7,026 nt of DNA from Candidatus Altimarinota bacterium (lineage in GTDB: Bacteria; Patescibacteriota; Gracilibacteria; Absconditabacterales; Absconditicoccaceae): positions 1 through 7,026 of the forward strand of contig WFMP01000060.1 of the NCBI GenBank assembly GCA_015489035.1, written 5' to 3'. Below, in pieces: positions 1 through 6,955 of the stretch; positions within the stretch are counted from its first letter, which is position 1, and each line of letters opens with the position of its first letter. A program made the position numbers and the translations under genes. The notes under the pieces were generated by a model. It worked only from the letters and a program-made list of their open reading frames with translations. It was not told the DNA's origin and searched no databases.

Positions 1-28
1 GAATTCATATTTTATTTGTTCTTGCCAT
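1..28 (-). CDS. Start of an unidentified gene, cut by the left edge
   Basis: Only nine codons are visible, reading MARTNKIGI with the last Gly encoded by TGA. The ATG shares its A with the last base of the LCP gene's TAA stop (TAATG). This one-base overlap is typical of translationally coupled genes, so this is probably the next member of the pheT-pheS-DUF134-LCP operon. The stretch KIGI would suit the first beta strand of an actin-like ATPase fold or a YqgF-type nuclease, but nine residues cannot decide this and I assign no function. The stop/start overlap is the main support; there is no Shine-Dalgarno sequence. Confidence 0.45.
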
Positions 29-1473
29 TATTTTGTTTGATTAGATAAATAATCTTGTCACAAAATTAAACTCATATCATACCCACTACCAGAATATTTT
101 ACATCTCAAGTTTTATAAGAAATATCTCATACAAAAGTGTTTAATAAACTCTCAGTTATTGGCTTTTTATTATAAATATATCAAATATTTTTTTTATAAA
201 TTTTTCCAGCATTTTTAACATTAACTATATCAAATCAATAATTTCTTAATTTAAAAGCTAAATTTGACGCAACTGGTTTCAAATATCATCTATAATATTT
301 CCTTATAAATTTATCTCACATTCAATCCAGCAATTGTATTTTTGCATGTTCTAACCAAAGCTCAGGATATCATAATGCTATAAAAGCAAATTTTTGAATA
401 TCCTTATAATTTGCTACATTCTTGGCAGTTGCTCATACTGGAAGTAAAACTGCTTGACCATTAAAATCTGCTCTAACAGCAGGATAAACAAAACAACCAG
501 GAGTTAAATTTTTCCGATAAGTATTTTGTAAATAACAATCTCAGTTCAATACATACGAATGTATCTTAATAGTTTTTATGTATTTCACAAACGATAAAAG
601 AGTACTAAAATCAAAATTAGTATGAACAGTATTTTCAAATTGTAAATATAAATTTTTCATTTTCGAAGGTGAAAATAATATTCAGGAAGACGTAAGTTTA
701 TGTAAAATAGCTCTTATCATCTGTTCTTGTCTTGCTGATCTTGAAAAATCAGATGTACTATGTCTACTCCTTGCATATTTAAGTGCTGTTGCTCCATTTA
801 AATGATGTATTCATTTTGTAATTTTAAAAGTAACATAGGTACTATTTGGTCAAGGGTATCTATGATCTATTAAAGTTCTTTTGACATCTACTGTCACTCA
901 TCATAAATCATTTATAATTTTTTTAAATCATCAGAAATCTATCAAAACATAATAATTTATCTGAACTCATGTGACTTGTTTTATTTTCTTCTCCAAACTT
1001 TTAGCAGCTTCTCAAATATTATGTGTTTTATATAATCATCTTGCAAAAATAGCATTTATCCTACCTCCGTAATATTTATCATATTTTACATATAAATCTC
1101 TTGGAACAGAAAAAAGTGTTAGTGTTCATAATCTAGGATTAAAAGAAGCTATCATAATTGTATCTGTTAAATATGGACCACCATGATTTTTTCATCACAC
1201 TCACATAAGTAAAATATTTACATTTCATATACTATCTGTTTTAGGAGCTTTACTCATTGTAGATGAAACATTCTTTATAATTAACCAAACAGTTTTCTTT
1301 ACATAATTTCATAATACATTAGAAATATTACCCCAAAGGAAAAATATAGAAAAAATTATTCATAAAACTATAAGCCATTTAAAATAATGTTTAATGAAAG
1401 ACATATTCTTCTTTTTCTTTACTTTAGGCTTTTTTAATGATTTATTATCAAAATTTCTTTTTACTCAAAACAT
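28..1473 (-). CDS. LytR-CpsA-Psr (LCP) family glycopolymer ligase with LytR C-terminal domain
   Basis: This 481-residue protein is read with TGA as Gly (about 29 in-frame TGA). Residues 1-30 are cytoplasmic and very basic, and residues 31-50 form one membrane-spanning helix, so the rest faces outward. The LCP domain spans about residues 84-262. It begins with NILLMGVGG (86-94) and LTDTIMIAS, continues with the SVPRDLYV motif (122-129, Arg125/Asp126), GGRINAIF and YYVLIDFGGF, and ends with HLNGATALKYARSRH and the Arg-rich SDFSRSARQEQMIRAI. These match the conserved Arg/Asp residues that bind the polyprenyl-pyrophosphate donor. A LytR_C-type domain follows (about 377-475; GFDIVNVKNAG, SGSGYDMSLILG). 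In known families LCP enzymes move anionic glycopolymers from lipid carriers onto peptidoglycan or proteins; the substrate here is unknown. The ATG is the first start after an in-frame TAA at 1486-1488. The gene lies 24 nt behind the DUF134 gene. Confidence 0.95.
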
Positions 1474-1497
1474 AAACAATATTAGTTAATAATAAAT

Positions 1498-1773
1498 TTA
1501 TTTGTCTCAACAACTGAATTCTATAGAATGTCAATTTATAAGTGCTTCCGTTATTTTTTTATGTGCTTCATTATAAATATTCATAAAAGTTGATTTGCTA
1601 ACTCACATTTTTTCTCATCAATCAATACAACCAAGATTATCAATATCTCTTAACTTAATAGCTTGTAACTCCTCTGCATTTAAAATTATATTTTTATTCA
1701 CTTCTACATTTGGAGTGAATTTTGTATGTTCCAAGCAAATATCTATAATTTTACATTTTTTAGGTCTTGCCAT
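1498..1773 (-). CDS. DUF134 (UPF0251) family helix-turn-helix protein
   Basis: This 91-residue protein has the layout of the DUF134/UPF0251 family: an N-terminal MARPKKCKII, a short linker, then a sigma-70-region-4-like helix-turn-helix at about residues 31-82. The hallmark words are LNAEELQAIKLRD, EKMGVSKSTF (recognition-helix region) and AHKKITEALING. The length matches the usual 90-110 residues. Five glycines are TGA codons, including the pair before EKMG. Family members are presumed DNA-binding proteins of unknown target, so a role in regulating the operon is only an inference. Four Cys (7, 14, 49, 88) are present but do not form an obvious metal site. The start lies 9 nt after the pheS stop with no Shine-Dalgarno sequence, so it is probably co-transcribed and perhaps translationally coupled. 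Confidence 0.88.
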
Positions 1774-1782
1774 AATAAAATA

Positions 1783-2799
1783 CTAATTTTGTAAAAATCT
1801 TAAATCACCAGAATTAAACAATCTAATATCTTTTATTCAATATTTCACTGCTACAAGTCTTGTGATTCAAATACCAAAAGCAAATCATCTGTATTTTTCA
1901 GTATCTATTCATCATTCTTTCAAAACATTTGGATGTATCATACCAGCACCAAATATCTCTATCCAACCAGTTCATTTACACAAAGAACATCATTTTCCAC
2001 CACAAATAGGACAAGAAACATCTCATTCAAAACCTGGCTCTACAAATGGAAAATATGCCGGTCTAAGTCTAATTTTTACAGCTTGTCCAAACACACTTTC
2101 AAAGAATTTTTCCAAAAATCAAATTAAATTTGCTAATGAAATATTTTCATCTATAACAACTCATTCTAACTGCCAAAATGTAGTATCATGACTTGCATCT
2201 GTATTTTCAGCTCTAAAAACTTTTCAAGGTATCATTACTTTACAAGGAGCTCCATATTTTTTCATAATATCATTTTGCCAAGAACTAGTTTGAGTTCTCA
2301 AAACTAAATTCTCTCCATTTTCATCTGTTTGTTCAAGATAAAAAGTATCTTGCATATCTACAGCAGGATGATCTTTTGGAATATTTACAGAAAAGAAATT
2401 TTGATATTTAGAAACTATTTCATTACCAGATTCTATTATAAATCACATATTTTTCAAAACATCTTCGAGATATCTTCTAATTCATAATTGTAAGCCATAA
2501 GTTCATAATTTTTCTTTTACTCATCATAATGTAATATCTACAATATCATTGTTTAATAATTTATCTATCTGAGTTTTATATAAACTATCAAATTTTTCTT
2601 TTACTTTTGATTCAACAGCTGTTTTCAAGCTTGCTAATTCTTGTCATTTATTTTTCTTTTCTTCCAAAGATAAATTTTTTAAATTTTTAAATTCAGCTGT
2701 AATCATTCATTTTTTTCATAAATATTCTTTTTTCACATCTTCAAGCTGATCAATGTTTTCAACTTTTTCTATTTTATTCAATATTTCTTCTAAATTCAT
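1783..2799 (-). CDS. pheS: Phenylalanyl-tRNA synthetase alpha subunit
   Basis: This 338-residue class II synthetase subunit is of normal bacterial length. With PheT it charges tRNA-Phe with phenylalanine as an alpha2-beta2 enzyme in the cytoplasm. Residues 1-85 form the N-terminal coiled-coil region with the LGKKG motif (both Gly are TGA). The catalytic core shows NFFSVNIPKDHPAVDMQDTF, the LRTQTSS segment, motif 2 (residues 194-213: VFRAEN, then HDTTFWQLEG), RLRPAYFPF and motif 3 (GFAFGIGITR, 305-314). The four-Cys cluster C263-x2-C266-x4-C271-x2-C274 resembles the insertion in Bacillus-type PheS. About 19 of some 32 glycines are TGA. One oddity is that the acidic residue normally before the motif 3 Arg is Thr313. 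The stop is TAG. The gene starts 30 nt after the pheT stop. Confidence 0.98.
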
Positions 2800-2829
2800 A
2801 ATAATAATTTTATTTAATTAAACATTTTA

Positions 2830-5280
2830 TTATCTTAATCTTGCTCCAACTTTTTCAGCTTCCTTGATAGCTTTGTCCATCACTTTATTTATATCATCAG
2901 AAGTCATTTTTTCTCCGTAAATCTTGATAGTAAGTGCTATAGATTTTTCCTCTCACAAATCATAAATATCAAATACATCCACATCTATAATTTCTTTTAC
3001 CTTATTTACAGCAAACAACACTTTACCATAATTTTCTTCTTTTGAAATTACAAATGCCAAATCTCTACTTACGATCTGATCTTCAAGTGTGTAGTAATTC
3101 ATCTTTTGAATAGCTTTGACTTTTGTCTTATTTTTTAGCTGAATAAGTTTATCTAAATCTATTTGAATAAATGTAATTTGTGACTTTTCACTTATTTTAA
3201 ATTCTTTGTAATAATATGGATGAACTGTAGCTATTTTCCCTATTTCTTGTCTATTTAATAAAATTTTTGCATATTGTTTTGGATGAGACATAGATTTTAA
3301 CATTTCATCTTCTGGTTTATACTCAAGTAATCATTTTAGTCAATACTCTTGTAATAATTTATCCAAAGTATTTTTTAAAACAAATATATTATTTTCTTTG
3401 AAATTTTTAACTTCTTTTTGATAAACCATAGCTCAAGCAACCATTTTTTCTCCGTTTTGTCTATCAAATACTCTACCAACTTCAAATACTTTTATTTTAT
3501 CATATTCTCTAAAGTTTTTTGCAACTACTTCCAATAAATTGAAACATAAATTTGGTCTTAAATATTTTGTTTCTGGAGACATTGGATTTTGCAAACTAAA
3601 CAATCTATCAGGATTTATTTGCTTAATCTTATTCACAGTTTCCAAATTTAACCAAGGATAAGTTTCTACCTCTGTAAATCTAAAATCTTCTACAAATACC
3701 TCTTCTACTAATCTTGTAAGTTCAACTTTTGGTGAATAAGGCACATTTTCCATAATTTTTGTTAATTCTTTTCACTTTATATTTTCATATCCATAAATTC
3801 TAATTACTTCTTCAAAAATATCTTCTTTTATATTTATATCTGCAGGAGACCTCCAAAAAGGAACTCTTATTTTATTTCAATTAAACTCAAATCATAAATT
3901 CTTCAAAATTTCTTCTACATTTTCTTTTTCCATTTCATCAATTCCTGAAAAACCTTTTACTTGCTCAAAATCAAATTCTAAATGTTTTGAATAAAGTTTT
4001 TTAACTTCATCATCATAAAAATAATTAACTCATCCAAGTTCATATTTTAATCAAGAAATTTTTAGTTGATCTAATAATAAAATCATAGCATACAAACTAT
4101 ACAATGGAGAAATATTTTTTTCAAATCTTATCTTTGCTCAAGTCCTTAAATTTAATCTATTTGCAGTTTTTCTTACAACTATAGGATCAAAATTTGCAAT
4201 TTCTACCAAAATATTACTTGTTTTTTCTGTTACTTGAGAACTTTCTCATCATATCACACCAGCAAGAGCAAGTATTTCATTATTATCTTTTATAATTATA
4301 TCTCATTTTTCAAGTTTATGTTCTTTTCAAGTCAAATCTCTAAATACTTCTCCACCTTTTGCATCTTCCACAGAAATATTACCATCTATTTTGTCAGCAT
4401 CAAAAAAATGTATTGGTTGTCCTGTCAAAAGCATAAATAAATTAGAAAAATCTACAAAGTTATTTATTGGTTGTTCATCCAAATCTATAAGTTCAAGTCT
4501 TTCTTTGAAAGCAGATTTTTTAATCTCTACATTTTTTAATTCCAAATTTATGTAAGACCTAGTCGAAGCTGAATCAACAAATAATTTCTTGTCCAACTTT
4601 GTAGAATGCTCCAAAACATCGAAAATATTATTATTTTGAAATATTTCAAAAATCTGTGGAACATTATTCATAAATATCTTCTCTTTTCAAAAATTTTTAT
4701 AAATTGAATTCAACTCTATAGATTGTCCAAGATGTCCAGTTAGATCAGGTCTGTTTGTAAGAGTCTTATTGTCTATATCAAAAACAAAGTTTTCCAAAAA
4801 AGGAACTTCATCAGAAAGCTTTTTACCCAAATCAGATTTACTCAAAGTATTCAAATCTTCATCCAAAACCCAAATTCCATGAATATCCAAATCTTCAGCA
4901 ATTCACAATTCTTCTTTCGAGCAAATCATACCATTTGATTCTACTCACCTCATCAGCACAGGCTTAATTTTCAAATCCTTAGTAGCAATGTAGGCACCAG
5001 GCAATGCAACAGGCACATAAACTCATTTTACAATATTTACAGCTCAAGTAACTATTTGATAAATTCATTTTTCACCACAATCTACTTCTGTAATATACAA
5101 ACTATCTGCATCAGGATGTTTCTCACATTTTGTAGTATATCAAATAACTATTTCATCAGGAATTTTCCTTGTATGAATTTCCTCTATTTCACAAGTTTTT
5201 AATGTAAGATAATCCGCAATATTTTCAGGTTCATCTTTTATATTGATATATCTTTTCAATAAACTTCAACTAAACAACAT
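2830..5280 (-). CDS. pheT: Phenylalanyl-tRNA synthetase beta subunit
   Basis: This 816-residue protein is the usual length for bacterial PheT and is continuous in one frame once about 22 TGA codons are read as Gly. The domains in order are an N-terminal segment (1-40); an OB-fold tRNA-binding domain (about 41-155, with HPDADSLYITEVD, IVTGAVNI and MRGVESNGM); a B3/4 domain with GQPIHFFDADKI (about 287-298), the editing module, followed by LALAGVIGGE (two consecutive TGA Gly); a B5 domain ending in IKEDIFEEVIRIYGYENI (about residue 500); a synthetase-like core (about 510-710); and a C-terminal FDX-ACB anticodon-binding domain (about 729-816, VSRDLAFVI). It pairs with PheS, binds tRNA and edits mischarged Tyr. 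The ATG at 5280 gives the expected N-terminus. Two TAA codons in a row end the gene. It lies upstream of pheS, which is the reverse of the common order. Confidence 0.97.
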
Positions 5281-5293
5281 AAATTTATATTTT

Positions 5294-5314
5294 TTAAAAT
5301 TTAAAAAACTTCAT
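5294..5314 (-). promoter_or_regulatory. Possible Phe-rich leader peptide before pheT
   Basis: A six-codon reading frame, MKFFKF followed by TAA, begins 34 nt before the pheT ATG, behind a purine run (AAAAAGAGAG). Three of six residues are Phe. Leader peptides rich in the cognate amino acid attenuate pheST in enterobacteria (pheM), so the position is suggestive. However, TTT and AAA are the commonest triplets in DNA of this composition, so chance is a serious alternative. A/T-only inverted arms of 9 nt around a single T (about 5289-5307) overlap it, but no convincing terminator/antiterminator pair is visible. Confidence 0.15.
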
Positions 5315-5320
5315 TCTCTC

Positions 5321-5348
5321 TTTTTATCTTTTTTATAAGAATATTCAA
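5321..5348 (-). promoter_or_regulatory. Weak candidate promoter for the pheT operon
   Basis: On the minus strand TTGAAT (5348-5343) is followed after 16 nt by TAAAAA (5326-5321). This resembles -35 and -10 boxes and lies between the lipoprotein terminator and pheT, where a promoter is expected. In DNA this A/T-rich such matches are frequent; the location is better evidence than the sequence. Confidence 0.25.
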
Positions 5349-5361
5349 GAAAAGAAAATAT

Positions 5362-5392
5362 AAAAAAATCCAAGCCTAAACAAACTTGGATT
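5362..5392 (-). terminator. Rho-independent terminator after the lipoprotein gene
   Basis: On the minus strand an 8-bp stem (AATCCAAG, 5392-5385, pairing with CTTGGATT, 5374-5367) with a 10-nt loop runs directly into a 7-T tract (5368-5362). It starts 6 nt after the TAA of the lipoprotein gene (5399) and separates that gene from pheT. The stem is one of the more G+C-rich spots in the surrounding intergenic DNA. Confidence 0.82.
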
Positions 5393-5398
5393 AAATAA

Positions 5399-6436
5399 TT
5401 AAAATCAACTTGGAGCTGGAAAATTAGATGCTGGTCAAGCTGATTGATACAAGCCATTTGATCAATATAAATTTGGAGCTAAATACCTTATCAAATTAAA
5501 ACTTCCATATTCTCTAGATTCTTGTTGCATTCTACGATATATAGTTATATCTCTTTTTATCTGTTCACATTCTTTGTCTAATCAATATTTCTTTAATAAA
5601 CTACAGTTTCAATTCTTATAATTTAATACCACACCTATTTCACACCTTTTTATGAAATTTTGTTTTCAATTTTTAAGTCTTTTTAGTACCTTTGGTGGTA
5701 ATGTATTTAATATATTTTTTGGTGGTAAAGGAAATTTCTGTTTTTTAGCAATTTTTTTACAATTTTCTATTTTAAAGTCTTTAGCCTGTTGTTGCACCTG
5801 TTTTAATTTATTTTGCATCTTTTTAAAATGTTCTTGTTCTTTTTTTGCTTGTTGTTCTTGTTTCTCTTGTTCTATTATATTTTGCTTACATATATTTTTA
5901 TATTGATTTATGATATTCATATCCAATAAATTATACCTTTTCTTTGTAAAATATGAATTTAAACTATCTTTGCTTAATTTTGGAAATTTTGGATCTGTAC
6001 ATCCATAACCCGCCTCTCTTAATTGATTCATTTCACACTGATATTGTCATTGAGCCGTTTTAAACTCTTTTTTACAATCTACTTTGAACCATCATACACT
6101 TGTTATTATTCTATTTATATCTTCTATTTTAGTTTCATCCTCTTTTATCAATATTCTTTGTTGTAATTTTTTTTTATTATTTACATTAGTTTGATAAATA
6201 TCTTGTTTAGAATTACTTTTTGAAATAACTTCATTTTTAGTATTATTTTTTGAGTTATTAATTATCTTTCATGAATTATTTTTTATTCCTTTATTATCTA
6301 CATTTTGAGATACTGTTTGATGGTTTACTCATATTTTATTTTTACTTCAATTTTCTTCATTAGTAACATTTTTATTTGAACAAGCTCACAAAGCTAATAA
6401 ACCAGCAAACAAAATAATTAATCATAATTTTTTCAT
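5399..6436 (-). CDS. Uncharacterised lipoprotein with coiled-coil segment
   Basis: This 345-residue protein is continuous in one frame with about 13 TGA codons read as Gly. Residues 1-19 (MKKLGLIILFAGLLALGAC) are a clear lipoprotein signal peptide: Lys-Lys, a hydrophobic core and a lipobox ending in Cys19, the expected lipidation site. A low-complexity Asn/Lys/Ser-rich linker (about 20-95) follows, as in many surface lipoproteins that need a flexible stalk. The mature part contains several Cys (WFKVDCKK, YQCEMNQ, GYGCTD), a Gln/Glu/Lys-rich probable coiled coil at about 187-222, a Pro-rich LPPKN...LPPKV segment, a second Cys-containing part and a Gly/Ser/Pro/Asn-rich tail ending PAPSGF. I do not recognise a family. 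The start is fixed by the signal peptide. The gene begins 25 nt after the toxin stop and ends at a terminator. Confidence 0.87.
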
Positions 6437-6461
6437 CTTTATAATATTTTATTAAATAAAT
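6437..6461 (-). promoter_or_regulatory. 25-nt A/T-only spacer before the lipoprotein start (copy 2)
   Basis: This spacer between the toxin stop and the lipoprotein ATG matches the spacer at 6931-6955 in 24 of 25 positions, although the genes that follow are unrelated. It contains TAATA-AAA-TATTA arms and a TATTAT box ending 4 nt before the ATG. It could be a short promoter/initiation region giving leaderless or nearly leaderless messages, or simply the edge of the duplicated unit. There is no Shine-Dalgarno sequence. Confidence 0.3.
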
Positions 6462-6532
6462 TTATTTATACACATCTCACCTACTTCATATGTCTATCAC
6501 AAGGATTATAAGCTTATCTTCACATTTTTCAA
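6438..6532. repeat. Direct repeat, left copy (toxin end plus spacer)
   Basis: This stretch aligns without gaps to 6932-7026 at an offset of 494 bp, with 7 mismatches in 95 positions by eye. It covers the 3' end of the complete toxin gene and the spacer up to the next gene. In the toxin frame three of the five affected codons are changed silently (two Leu/Lys pairs and AGG/AGA Arg) and the other two are Ile/Val and Cys/Tyr. The repeat is therefore a diverged gene duplication, not an assembly error. The match probably continues past the right edge. Confidence 0.92.
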
Positions 6533-6719
6533 ATAATATTCTATATTTTCATACTCTCAGTCTATATCTATTTTCATATCATTTTAGTTTTTTGATATCT
6601 AATGTTTCTAGTTTTCGCTTAGAAATTGTTTTTAATAAATCTAATATTTTTAATTGTGAATTTCTATCTAATAATTTTAGATGTTTGTCAGCTTTCTTTT
6701 TTAACACTACTTTGTACAT
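6462..6719 (-). CDS. RelE/ParE-superfamily toxin of a type II toxin-antitoxin system
   Basis: This 85-residue protein has the classic RelE/ParE profile. It begins MYKVVLKKKADKHLKLLD, has a helical hairpin (to about residue 35), then DIKKLKGYENRYRLRVGKYRILFE (residues 41-64 region) and ends IILVIDIGSRGDVYK. Arg60, Arg80 and Tyr84 fall where RelE-type mRNA interferases have catalytic residues (known for E. coli RelE R61, R81 and Y87). Whether this is an mRNA interferase or a ParE-type gyrase poison cannot be told from sequence alone. All four glycines are TGA codons, so the full toxin exists only where UGA is read as Gly. The start is the ATG that gives the family N-terminus, and it lies 56 nt inside the preceding antitoxin gene. 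The usual basic residue in the GHRKDVY-like tail is Gly81. Confidence 0.93.
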
Positions 6720-6930
6720 TAGAAAAAATTATATTATATAAACTCAACAAAAAATCAGTATCTGTAATTTTAGTACCGAACAAATCTTCTATAAACCACT
6801 GAATCTTTAAACTTTTTTCAACTTCTTCTAATGTATATTCATCCTCTTCGTTTTTTATGTTTTCAATATCCTCCTCGGTCAAGCCGTACCACTCTAAATC
6901 AGTGTCATCATATTTTTTCTTGTTAGGCAT
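6664..6930 (-). CDS. Putative antitoxin of the RelE/ParE module
   Basis: This small 88-residue protein lies directly upstream of, and overlaps, the toxin gene, which is the standard antitoxin-first arrangement. It is strongly acidic in its first half (DDTDLEWYGLTEEDIENIK, NEEDEYTLEEVEKSLKI), predicted helical, followed by a more hydrophobic part (IEDLFGTKITDTDFLLSLYNIIF). I do not recognise a ribbon-helix-helix, Phd/YefM or Xre DNA-binding domain, so the antitoxin role rests on position, size and charge. It reads through one TGA (6688-6690) to a TAG at 6664, giving a 56-nt overlap with the toxin. If that TGA ended translation, the protein would have 80 residues and the overlap would be 32 nt. 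The start at 6930 lies 25 nt after the stop of the preceding toxin copy. Its N-terminal part has no relation to the lipoprotein that occupies the same position after the second toxin. Confidence 0.72.
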
Positions 6931-6955
6931 TTTTATAATATTTTATTAAATAAAT
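6931..6955 (-). promoter_or_regulatory. 25-nt A/T-only spacer before the antitoxin start (copy 1)
   Basis: This is the twin of the spacer at 6437-6461, differing only in the base next to the ATG. It carries the same TATTAT box and short inverted arms and ends at the antitoxin start codon. Being kept nearly unchanged while the adjacent toxin ends have diverged slightly hints at either function or recent duplication. Confidence 0.3.

Noticed and set aside
1..6. EcoRI site GAATTC at the very start as a cloning boundary
   Set aside because: The codons run smoothly into the edge as part of a started gene. One site at a window edge is no evidence of vector or clone junction.
1518..1529. Perfect 12-bp palindrome ATTCTATAGAAT as an operator
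   Set aside because: It lies inside the coding end of the DUF134 gene. Palindromes of this kind are expected by chance in A/T-rich DNA and there is no second copy.
1595..2191. Open reading frames on the plus strand at 1595-1786 and 1862-2191
   Set aside because: They lie opposite the DUF134 and pheS genes, whose products align to known families. The plus-strand translations are low-complexity and resemble nothing.
4234..4440. Plus-strand open frame at 4234-4440
   Set aside because: It is antisense to the pheT editing-domain region and rich in Phe, Ser and Tyr as expected from the complement of A-rich coding DNA.
2830..5280. pheT as a pseudogene broken by many stop codons
   Set aside because: All interruptions are TGA at glycine positions, all fragments share one frame, and no TAA or TAG occurs inside. 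The gene is intact under code 25.
5652..5906. Plus-strand frame encoding a Cys/Phe-rich, membrane-like peptide
   Set aside because: It is the mirror of the Gln/Lys/Glu-rich coiled-coil codons of the lipoprotein gene, which has a signal peptide, continuous frame and terminator.
6490..6741. Plus-strand frame at 6490-6741
   Set aside because: It is antisense to the RelE/ParE toxin, whose family match is clear.
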